Assembly: GCA_018398765.1 (NCBI GenBank)
Contig: JAHBMJ010001293.1
Location: forward strand, 7,501 to 33,049
Origin: Chromera velia
Taxonomy: Eukaryota; Sar; Chromeraceae
Direction of reading: 5' to 3'
Length of the DNA: 25,549 nt
Shown: piece after piece, positions 1 to 10,504 of the stretch
Numbering within the stretch: the first letter of the stretch is position 1
Layout: every line of letters starts with the position of its first letter
The notes under the pieces: generated by a model
What the model saw: the letters and a program-made list of their open reading frames with translations, nothing else
Database searches by the model: none
What the model was told of the DNA's origin: nothing
Position numbers and translations under genes: made by a program

Positions 1-321
1 GAATGGGCGTTCGGGCAGAGAAATTCCGCGCAGTCTCTCTTCTGTATCCATCCATGCATCTCTGATCACACGTACGTCCTTCAAGGTCCAGCTTCCCTCA
101 TCTCTCTCTCTCTTCAAATATCTGACCATACCCATATCCCCTATTCCCCTTTTTCCTTGGCAGTACTTTCTGAACGATTTCTGCCGAAGACTTCAATGCC
201 CGATCAAAAAAGGAAGGTTATTCGTTTTGTCAATTGACAGTCCGTCTCTTCCTCCCTGCTTGCGTACCCTGCCTGCCTCCCTGCATACAGACAGACTTTG
301 GACCTTCTGTGTGCATTGCAG
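1..321 (+). other. Upstream non-coding stretch, probably intron
   Basis: No coding region is supported here. Positions 235-321 are pyrimidine-rich and carry AG acceptors at 289-290 and 320-321, just before the long open frame becomes purine-rich and protein-like. That frame is open from 174 but has no in-frame ATG before 858. I read this stretch as the end of an intron, which means the first exon of the next gene lies outside the window. A promoter or leader is the alternative. Confidence 0.4.
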
Positions 322-3300
322 AGAGGCAGAAGCGGGAAGTCAGGACCCGTGAAGCGGGAGGGTCCGGCGGGAACTCCGTCCTTTTGCCGGAAGGCCAAGC
401 AGAAGGGGGCGGGGAGGTGATTCAGTCTGAGACACTCTTGCAGGAACACGAAGAGGCAGAGGAAAAATTCGGCCAGAACTGTGCCACTTCCAGTGGCAGT
501 CAGTCGAACGATTCCGTCTCCGTAACGGTCGGACAGAAAGGGCCCCTCCGCGCCCCTTCCACTTCTTTCCTCGCAGCTGCCTCTTCAGCCGCAGCCACCC
601 GATCCTCTTGTCCCAGTGACCGAAAGAGGCGGTTTCCCTCTCCCCATGAGAGAAGGAGGGCGGATGTGCCGAGGGGCCGATCTGTCGCCCCGAGGGAACT
701 GGGGGGGCCCTCGTCTCTCTCTCCGTTCCCCGCCACAGCGTCCCCTCTCTCTCGGTCCCCGTCTCCGTCTCCAGGCCGCCGCCGGAAGAGACAAAAGGGG
801 GACAAAAAAGGAGGGGAAGAAGGGGGGGAGCAGTTGGAAGAGACAGCTGACGTCTCCATGGCCCAACCCACAAATCCGATTTTCCACCATCCCAAGGGAA
901 AGGAGGAGGTGGAGAAAGAGGAAAAAGGAAAGGAGGAGAAATTTCTCTTCCCCTCTGTTTCCATGGAGCAGGGGGCAAAAGGAGAAGGGGAAGTGAGTGA
1001 GAGGGAGGGACAGGAGGAAGACGAAAAGGTGAAGGACCAAGCGGTTGTTCATGAAGACGATTCAAAAGAGAAAGAGAATGAGGCAGGGAAATGCATGAAG
1101 AAGGAAGAGACAGAGAAAACTGACGGCGAGCCTTCCTCTCTCTCTGCTCCTCCTGAATCTGCCGAAGGGGGGGAACCACCAAAGAAAGAAAAAAAGAAAA
1201 AAATGACTAGAGAGCTACAAACGCTTCACCAACCCTACGCATGGTGGGACCGAATGGAATTGGCTCAGAAGAGAAGGAGGGAGCAGAAAGCGGCCGCACA
1301 GATAGCTACACTAGAAGCTGCTGCTTCTGCAAGCTGCAGTCCGGAAAAGGGGGCGGGTGCGTCCAAGGCATTGACCTGCAAATCTCCAGAAAAAAAACGC
1401 GCAGCCTCGAAGAAGACTCCTACCCGTCCCTCTTCCTCGTCAGTCGTCCGCCGCCATCCCCGTTCTGCTTCTGCTCCCCCTTCCCCCCCAAAGAAGAACG
1501 GAGGGGGGCAAGAGAGAGAAGACGAATCCGAAGGAGAGGACGGAAGGGAGAAAGAAAAAACGAGAGAGGAAGAGGTGGCCAGCCAGCAGCCGAAGCAGCA
1601 CAAGTCTCGAATGCAACTAGAGCTTGAGAGCCTGATGAATGACCATCGCTATCATGACTGTGGTGGGCATGTGGCCAGTGTCAGTGGTGAAGGGGCGTGT
1701 GCAGCTGTCTCTCTCTCTCTCGGCAGGGGATGCAGAGAAAGAAAAGAGGGTGTGGCAAAGCGCCCCATGAGTAGTGTGCGGGTTGACAGCGGGATGAGGG
1801 AAGGAGGGGAGAAAGAGAAAGAATCTTCCCAAGTTGCCCCTCAGGGGTCTTCATCTTCCTCTTCTTCCAGTGCATCTGCTTCTCCGTCGTCTTCCTCTTC
1901 CTCCTGCACCCACCCATTGTCTGCGGCAGAGAGCACAGGAGCGAAGGAAGAAAAGGACGAAGCCCCGTCAGATGTGATTCAAAAAGAGGGGGCGGAAGAG
2001 GAAGGGGAGAAGGAGCTCAACAACAAGTCGGCGATCAGAGGGGTCAACTGGAGTGAGGCAATGCAGGCTTGGAGGGTATCCTACCAGGGGCGTCTGAATG
2101 TTTGGAGAAAGTTCGCCCCTGCAATGTCAGTCAGTCACTCCGTCAGTCAGTCACCTAGTACGTGAATGAATGTATGAATGAGTGAGTGAGGACCTGAAAG
2201 AAAGGCTTTAATTGTTTGATTTCTTTGGGGAGTCCTGGTGCAGATCACACAGCTTTCTACTTCTTGTTGTTGCCCTTTTTCAATTAGGCGAGATTTTTGA
2301 GTAGTTGATGGAAGCGGTCAAAGGGCGGGAAGGCAAGCGGATCGATCGAGAGAGAGAGAGAGAGTATTGTTTCTCGCGACGAACACACGCAGAAGAGGAG
2401 ACCCCGTCGTGCATCGACAATACAAAAAAAAAGTGTGCATGGTAAAATCTTCTCGATCGATCTGCATGTATCCTTTTCAGGTACGGAGACGAGAGAGCCT
2501 ATTTCCTGGCGGTCGAATGCAGAAAGGAAATGGAGAAAAGGGCTACGCTTGGCGTGGCATGGTCGGACGCGTGGCTTCTCCAGCTTCCTCATTTGAATGC
2601 CCAGGGAGGAGGAGGGGAAGATAAAGGGGAAGAGGGCAAAAACGATGGAGAGGACAGATCGGAATCGCAAGAAGAAGAGAAGAAGGCCGAGCCTGTCGAT
2701 TTCCAGACAAAATGTGTCCAACCGAAGACACAGAGTAGGTCTCCCTCTATGCAGAATCGATACACAGCACGTACACACCAACAGCTTCACGCAATGAGCC
2801 TGTCGGACGCCGTATAGATACATTTGCAGTCTTCTCGTTGTTGTTCTTGCGTGCTTTCCTTCATGTGGGCCTATAGATAGAATGAATGAATGAATGAATG
2901 AATGTTCTTTCCTGCCGGCAGTCATTTGGATTTGCCGTTTCCTCATCAGTCTCTCTCGCGATAGCTTCGCGCAGTACGCAGCGCAGCAGGAACGTGGCAA
3001 AACATGAGAAAGAGAAGCACCGATCCACTTCGCGTTTCCTCATTCAGCATCAGAAAAAAAGGATACCGTTCCATGCCTAGTCGTCGGTCATCCAGTCAAT
3101 GTCCTTTCGACAGGACACGCACACAGAATGTACACTTGAGCACATCCACTCGTGCTCGATCAAATATACAAACTGCTCTCTTTTTTTTGTTCCTACCTTC
3201 TTCATTCATGTCTTTCTCTCCCCCATTTCTTTCTCGCACGCGCTCTTTTCTCCTGTCTCCTTTCTTTCATTTATTCATCATTCCCGTGTGTCTTCCTTCC

Positions 3301-4090
3301 TTCCTGTGTGCCCTCCCTGACACACACCCTCACGATTTCCCGCCTGCCTGCCTGCCTGCCTGCCAAAATGCATGCAATGCCATGCATTGGGACGATGCCG
3401 CATGCCCTCAGGTGGCCTGAACATGTTGCTCCGGCGCCCCAACTGCGAACACGGGCACAGGCCGAGTAAGTGCGAGGCGTGTCTGTCCAAGTCCCTCTGG
3501 CGCCCCCGCTGCGAACACGGGTGCAGGCCGAGTAAGTGCGAGGCGTGTCTGTCCAAGTCCCTCCGACGGAGCTGCGAACACGGGTGCAGACCGAGTAGGC
3601 ACGAGACCTGTCTCTCTCGGGTGAATGGGACGGAGGGGCAGAAAGAGGATGTCCGAAGCCCGCGGATCCCCCCACCGATTCTCCCCGTACGGAAACAAAA
3701 CGACAAAGTGAAGAAGGGAGGAGGCAGACGGGAGAAGGAGCAGACCCGTCGGCGTGCGTCATTTGCAGGTCCGTCCGGACACACATGATACGAATGTCGT
3801 CCTCAGGATGGAAGAGAGCCTCAACTATTCAATGCGATTTCAAAAACATATGACGGACTGTTGAACAAGCAAAAAGCCAACGCTCTGGAACCTGTCTCGT
3901 CTTTTTCAAATCCCTCTGAAAAGAAAGTCTTGGACTCGCTTTCTTTACTGTCTGTTTGAGCGCCCCCCCTTTTTCAGGTCTCGTGGAGGCACGCGAAAAG
4001 TACGATCATGCATGCAAGCATGAAGCTTGGGATATTCCGTCTGATCGACTCAAGCTCGGTCTGGTCGATTTGCTGGTCGGTCTGTCCTAA
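322..4090 (+). CDS. AP2/ERF-domain protein with Cys/His-Gly repeats (5' partial; may continue into the SET gene)
   Basis: Probable nuclear DNA-binding regulator. Exons inferred: 322-2125, 2481-2734, 3412-3768 and 3978-4090 (stop TAA 4088-4090). The junctions agree in phase. Exon 1 is low complexity, rich in Glu, Lys and Ser, and ends in an AP2-like core (AIRGVNWSEAMQAWRVSYQG). Exon 2 completes it with YGDERAYFLAVECRKEME, matching the family pattern of a Gly-Val-x-Trp/W-x-V strand pair followed by a YG-x-E-x-A helix. Exon 3 carries three repeats of the type CEHG-x-RPSK-CEACLS, which look like small zinc-binding units, then a basic tail. Exon 4 gives AREKYDHACKHEAWDIP. No start is visible: the first in-frame ATG (858, context CCATGG) would cut off coding-like sequence, so an upstream exon is more likely. 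Using a GT at 4080 instead of reading to the TAA would join exon 4 in phase to the exon at 4354. The target genes cannot be inferred. Confidence 0.7.
2031..2535 (+). other. AP2/ERF DNA-binding domain, interrupted by intron 2126-2480
   Basis: The domain is encoded by 2031-2125 and 2481-2535. The donor is GTCAGTCAGTCACTC at 2126 and the acceptor is TTTTCAG ending at 2480. Exon 1 leaves AT and exon 2 supplies G, giving Met. The spliced product has the AP2 layout: RGVNW and AWRVSYQGR (first two strands), KFAPAMYGDERAYFLA (third strand into helix) and a basic helix end. AP2 domains in plants bind GC-rich boxes, and in apicomplexans they are the main specific transcription factor family. Confidence 0.75.
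2879..2904. repeat. (GAAT)n microsatellite
   Basis: About six GAAT units within the intron 2735-3411. Confidence 0.9.
3441..3620 (+). repeat. Tandem Cys/His-Gly repeat, three units of 66/63 nt
   Basis: Near-identical DNA units begin at 3444, 3510 and 3573. Each encodes C-E-H-G-[HC]-R-P-S-[KR]-x-E-[AT]-C-L-S. The third unit has lost one Cys (His in its place). The C-x-H...C-x-x-C spacing suggests metal binding. The high nucleotide identity, including silent positions, points to recent duplication. Confidence 0.75.
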
Positions 4091-4353
4091 TTCAATCGGC
4101 CTGAGTTGAAGGTAACACAGACAGCAAACGATTCTTGCCATGCCTGCCGTGATCGAAAGAAAACGAGGATCTCGATGGCTTCCTTGTTCTTTCATACAGT
4201 GCATTACTGGATGAGCATACCCTTGAGAATCTGTGCGAGGGAGGAATTTGGTGTGATGGAGCCCGAGGCTGTTTTTTGCTTTGAAGGATACGTCGATCGA
4301 TGTTTGCGAGCTGAATCCTTTCCTTTCTTTTTGTTGACACTCTATAGCTGCAG

Positions 4354-4602
4354 GTTCTCGAGATGAAAGCCCGGCTGTGGAGATCACTCACGACACTCGG
4401 GCAGCTGCGGTGGGTGTGTCTGTGTCGTTTGTGTTTTGTTTGGTTGCGCGACATGTATCCTTGTTTGTTCGCTTCATTTCGATTCGTGTATCTCTCTTCG
4501 GAATAGAACGAATAGAAGGGGAACACACACAAAGAAAGGGATCTCCTTTCATCATGCAACTCGCTCCTCAGTTCCCGTGCCCCCATTTTTTTATATGCAC
4601 TC

Positions 4603-4673
<71 letters not shown>

Positions 4674-7600
4674 ACTGACGGCGCTCTGGTGTTGGATAAG
4701 GGAGTTCGTTTCGCATCCTCCATCTCAAATTCCCCCTCGTCTGTTTTCCCTGCGCAGACAGATCCTTCCCCAGCTGCAGCCTCACTGACTGGATTCCACC
4801 CTGTTCATGAGAGTGGGTGGATGAACGCGTGCAGTCAGGGGATGTTCGGGGGTCCGTTTCCCTCTCAGTACGACGAGGATGACGGAGACGGGATCTCGGG
4901 GCTGTCTGAGCACCACGGGGGTCTCCGATGGATAAAAAAAGAAGTCGGAGAGGAAGAGAGGGACGGGGCGTCATCGGGGGGAGGAGACGCCGAATTGAAC
5001 AGAGACAGAGATGACGGGAAAGGGGGGGAAGAAGGTTTCGTCAAGTGTCGCTGCTGTGGTGGCAGAAAGCACGGAGACTTTTGCTCCATGTGCGGCGATC
5101 AAGACGGGGGAGGTGCGCCTGCCTCCTCCCTCGTCCGGATCTGCATCAAGGCGTCTCCCGACGGGTCTGGACCCTCCATCGACCTTGCGTCTGGACAGGA
5201 GCTGGAAGGCATCTCCCCAGCGGCGTTCGGTCTCATCCGCCGCCCCTTCAGTTCCCCCTCTTCTGCTTTCGCCCCCCCTCCCGTTCCTACATCCAATGGA
5301 GCTAGGGGGTGTGTGAACCCAATGGCCAAGAAAAGGAGAGGACGGCCTCCGAAAGCGGAAGCGTTGAGAAGACAACAAGAATTGGCGGTTTCTTCCTCTT
5401 CCGCTTCCTCCTCATCTTCTTCGTCCTCTTCCTCATCTTCTTCCTCGTCAGATGCCTCCTTCTCGAGAAGGCTCGCGAGTGCCGGGCGCGGCATGCCCCG
5501 TCTGTCTACCCAGAAGGAAAGGGGGTTTGCCCGTCGTGGGGGGGGGGTCTGCGCGGCGGAAGAAGCAAAGAGGCCGGAGGAGAAGCCGAGGGCCCGGCGG
5601 CACCGGGGGAAAAAGGAAGCGAGGGCTTGAGCGGAGAGGTGGCTCCGAAGAGATGGATAAACAGATCGAAAGAGTTCAAACAGCAGCTCATTGCTGCTGC
5701 AAACATTCGACGCAAGAAGATTCAGTCAGTCAGTGATTGAGGATGAATGAATAGCGGAGATCGATGGAGGCGCTTAACACCGAAAAGGAAAAGCCGGACT
5801 AAGGTGTGCGTGCGAGTCGAATGAGCCCATGACGTACGCGAGTTGATGCGAATGTAGAAAGAGCATAAGAAGAATTGCAATCTAACGTCTCGTTCAGTGC
5901 ATATGTGGCCGTCCCGGAAGGGCCCTCATACCGTTTCGTCTTGAGACGACTCGACCGATCTGTCGATCTGTTTTTCGCCCCCTGCCTGCCAAAGGCTTCA
6001 GGTAGCCGTACGTCGCCACCCATTCCCATTTCTTTTTTCTGTCTGCATTGGCAGTGGAGTTTTGTGTTCATGAAGTCTTTTGTCAGGTTGCGCCTCTTCC
6101 GGACTCCCATTCGTCTTTTTGGCCTTTTCTTGTGCTGCGTTTCGTTCATACAATCGTGAATCGAACCGTGCCCGTGGTTTGTTTCCATCGCTGACTGTCT
6201 CCTTCCTTCCTTCCTTCCTTCCTTCCTTCCTTCCGCGTGCGTGCAGCCCCCCAGTCAACCAGATTCCGGGGGAATGGGTCCCGAAATGGCGGAGGATGAC
6301 CGACAGGACTCTCAGGGTAAAGAACAGAGACGCCCAACGTGAGTGAGTGAGTGAGTGACCGGATTCGCGACATGCGAAGGTGATCGCTGCGTCTCGATCA
6401 TGCATGCGTATCATGACGGGATCACTTATTGATTTCCTTCCACAGTGGTCAGATCATGCATAAGCTTCTCCCCCTACTCTGCAGGCAAGGGAGAAGAGAA
6501 CAAAAACTCTTGAGAGAGCAGTGCGTGTGGAAGAATTCGATGAATCTGCATGACGCATGACGCACTTCGTGAGAAAGAGGGGGGGTATGAGCGAAAGGGT
6601 GCGTGCGTCAATCATTCCGTCCCGATATGATTTTTTCGTTTCTCATAACGCTTCTGGATATCTTTCTGTGTGTCTGTATGTTTAAAAAGTGCATGCATGG
6701 GAAGTGTGTCTACATGTAAAGACCACCCGCATCCCACAAACGATCGACCGCATTTTCTGTACATTCTCCGACGCCACAAAGCGACTCGTCCCTTTTTTCT
6801 CCAGTTCATGCGTGTCAAAACACGTGCACACAATTAAGCATATGCCGGTGTACATGTAATGGCAGGCGACAAGATGGCGGGAGGTGGCCGCTCAAAAGCT
6901 GCCCAGAAAAGGGACCGATGGCTGAAGCCACAAGTTGTGAACGGGCGTGTGGCGGCTGTGGTTGGCGACGGTATCTCTCTGGACAAGTCAGTGGTTGCAT
7001 GCGCGCAGTTTCTCTCTCTCTCTGTGGAGCCCAAATCTCTCCGAGGCTTCCTCTCGGTCTCTCTGTGCGTCTGTGTCTGACTCCTTCCTCCGCCTCTCTC
7101 TCTCTCTCCCTCTCTTTCTCTCTCTCTCTCTCTCTCTACCTTCCTCTCTCTCTCTCTCGCCCTCCTTTCTCCCTCTGCCTCCTCCAGCTTCTCTCTCTGC
7201 ACATGTGTGCACGTGTGTGGATCGTTCGTTTGTCTCTTTGATCCGTGTTTGTGGATCCGTGTTTTGGGATCGACAGTGAGATGAGAAAGAACAAACTGAT
7301 CGATCATTCTGTAGGTTGATGAGCGTATATGTGTGTATGCGCACATCCATTCATGCAGCTCCACCTTGGGCCGCGACGTCGGGACCGGCGTCTTTGCAGA
7401 CCAGTGAGTCAGTGGATTCTTTCGAAGTATTTGTTTGAGTTCAGAGAAACTGCTGCTAGAGCTGGCCGAACACTTTATGAGAAAATTATCTGGGTTAGAG
7501 GGTGCGAATGCGTAGCGAGCGCGGGTGGATGTGAAGTCGAACAAGGGACTGCTGTTTTTTTCGAGCTTTCAGACCCTTGCATTGCAGCATTTCTGTTTTT

Positions 7601-9520
7601 TCGTCTGCCCCCTCGTACCGCGGGCTCACGCTTCAGAGGGCTTGCTTTGTTCGCACGTATACACGGGACCCCATGAATATTGTACGAAGGCTTGTAGTGG
7701 TTTTCTAAAATGTTCAGATCTTTCATCCTCAGTTCGCGTGCCGCAAAACGAGATCGAAACTTGCTTTGGTGCTTCCCACAAACTGTTTTTCTTTTGTCTT
7801 TTTCTGTGCTTTGTTCTCTTCTTATCTGTCTCTCTTTCTTTCTTCCTCTCTTTTCTTTCTTTCCTTTGTTTTCTTTCTTTGTTTCGTTCGTTCTTTCATT
7901 CTTTCTTCCTTTTGACAGCTTGGCTGAGTGACTGGCAAGAAGGGGCTTGAAGGGCTCCCGGAGTTGTGCGAATGGACAGGTAGCCTCTTTGGACGGACCG
8001 TGTGGTGTTGGCTTGAGTCAGACACACAAACAAACAAACAGACAGATAGCAGCGCTTTGCCAGTATGCATTTGTATGCTGCACGTCTTCGTGTTGCGCAC
8101 AGGGTGTTCGAGAGAAGAGACGTGATCACAGAGTACTGCGGCTACGACATCGACAGGGAGACAGCCCTCGAACTGCGCTGGGAGGGAAGGGACACCCACA
8201 TAATGTCCTTGAAGAACGGCGGCGATTGCTTGGACGGAAAGGTCAGTGAGTCTCTCTATTAGTCAATGAGCCAGTCAGCAGTCAATGAGTGAGTGAATCA
8301 GTCAGGAGGAGCTGAAGAGACTTCCTGTCCGTCGGCGCGCTCACATGTCGACTTCTGTCTTTTTACTTCCTGACTGCCTGCACTGATTTGTGAGTCTGAC
8401 CATCCAGGGTTTTTTTTTCCTAAGAAGAATTTGTGAACCTCCTTTTGTTCTTGGTCCACCTGCCTGAACAAGTAGAAGGGGAAAGAGAAGATATCCGTCT
8501 GTGAGTTACCCCCCCCCCCCTCGCTCTGTTGTGTGTATGGACGCGAACGCCATCCGTCTTGGTTGGCTGCCTCAACATGATTATGTCATGTGCAGGCGTA
8601 CGCATTTCTCTTTATGTACGCATGAATCACGAACATTGATGAGTGAGTGCAGCTTGTCGGAGGCGCTGTTCAGGGTCTCCCGGGTGGGCAGTTTGCGAAC
8701 GACGGGAACAGGAAAAGCATCCTCGATGATCCGGCAGAAAAGAAGGAGAACAAGAACAACGCCGAGAAGATCTGGGTCTGGGATCCCACCATCGTTCGTT
8801 CGTTCGTTACTTCCTTTGTCTCGCTCGTTTTCTTTTCTCCATTCTCTTTGGTTCAATCAGGTATCTTATCTTCAAGAAAGACAGTCACTCACTCACTCAC
8901 CTTTCTTTCTTTCTTTCTTCATTTATTTATTTACTTATTTATTTACTTATTTATTTACTTAGTTATTTACTTAGTTATTTACTTATTTATTTACTTAGTT
9001 ATTTACTTATTTATTTACTTATTTGCATCTCCTTACCGAATCAGTGAGGCAGGGCAGAAGGCTAGGCAGCCATCAAAGCACACGTAGACACGCTCACAGG
9101 AAACGAAGCAGCCATTCAGCAGCCGAACAGGCATGCAGACAGGGCGACCAGCTAAACAGGCAGGCAGCGACGGCGTCCTCGGCGCGAATACAGACGTTCC
9201 GATCGCCTCTGCAGCAGAAAATTCGTTTTGTTTTTTTCTTTTGTTTTGATATGCATGCCTTAATTTGGACGGTGTAGGCATTTTCTTTCATACAGAATTC
9301 TTTTTCAGAATTCTTTCTGTATGAAAGAAAATGCATGCATTATTTTGATATGCATGCCTCAATTTGGACGGCGTGAACCGAAGGAACCAAAAACTTATGT
9401 GCCTTCCTTTCTTGACTGATGCCCCTGCTTCAACCGAATTGACCCTGGGTCGAGTGCCCCTTTTTCCTTTCCGTTTTCTGTTCAAGGTCGCGATCTTCTC
9501 TTCAATGCGCTCACACACAC

Positions 9521-9582
<62 letters not shown>

Positions 9583-10451
9583 TCTCTCTTTCTCTCTCTC
9601 TCTCACACACACCGACTTGCACGCAAGTTTGCAGGGCAAGACCAGGGTCTTCCTCAGAGCGACTCGGCGCATCGAGATCGGAGAGGAAATATTCGCCCCG
9701 TGAGTCAGTCCGGATCAGTCACTCACACTCGCTCGGTTTGATTTTTCTTTCATTGCATTTTTTATCTCAGTGACACCGGTTTCCAATGATCTCGGGGATG
9801 TCGCCAGACTCGCAGATTGATTGAATCTCCTACGGCATTTTTGCGTATGGCGTGTGTCTCTCTCTGCCTTTCTGGCTGTGTTTTCTTCTTTGGTTGCCTC
9901 CATTTCGACATTTCGTCTCATCTTGCAGAGGCTGTTTTTTTCTTTCTTTCTCTCTCTTGCTTTGGGCTCGAGTGCAGAAGTTGGGCCTTAATTGGCAGGC
10001 CCTTTTCCTGACCTTTTTTTTTTCGTGACTCAGCGCTTCGTTTCCATGCTTCCAGCAGCTGTTCGTTCTTGTTTCTTCCTTGACTTTCTTCTCTCCGACT
10101 GTCTGCTCAGTTTGTCAGTGAGTGACTGGAAATTAATTAAGCGGGACGGTCGAAAGAAGATTAAATCGAGTAGCTTTCCACTCCGTCATTCTGATCAAAA
10201 TTGAGAGACCGCTACGCAGAGAGGGATCTGACTGTTAAATTTCGTCATTTTTTGAAGCCGCCTGGTACCAACCCAGCCGGTGATGCCCTTTCCTTCATGA
10301 CCTTTCCTTCCTCTTCTTTTCTGTCTTCGCCTGAACTTCATCTGTGCGGCTGCGTGCGTGTGCGTGTGTGGGGGNNNNNNNNNNNNNNNNNNNNNNNNNN
10401 NNNNNNNNNNNNNNNNNNNNNNNNNNNNNNNNNNNNNNNNNNNNNNNNNNN

Positions 10452-10504
<53 letters not shown>

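Noticed and set aside
340..1182. Long open frame on the minus strand opposite the AP2 gene's first exon
   Set aside because: Its translation is poly-Ser/Leu/Pro from the complement of Glu/Lys/Arg-rich coding sequence. The plus strand reads into a recognisable AP2 domain with matching splice phases.
6485..6524. Possible extra exon after an acceptor TCTGCAG
   Set aside because: It needs a weak GTGTGG donor. Splicing from 6338 (GTGAGTGAG) directly to 6866 already matches in phase.
8901..9024. Repeated units resembling a repeat-spacer array
   Set aside because: These are simple ATTT/ACTT tetranucleotides without unique spacers. This is not a CRISPR array and the genome is eukaryotic.
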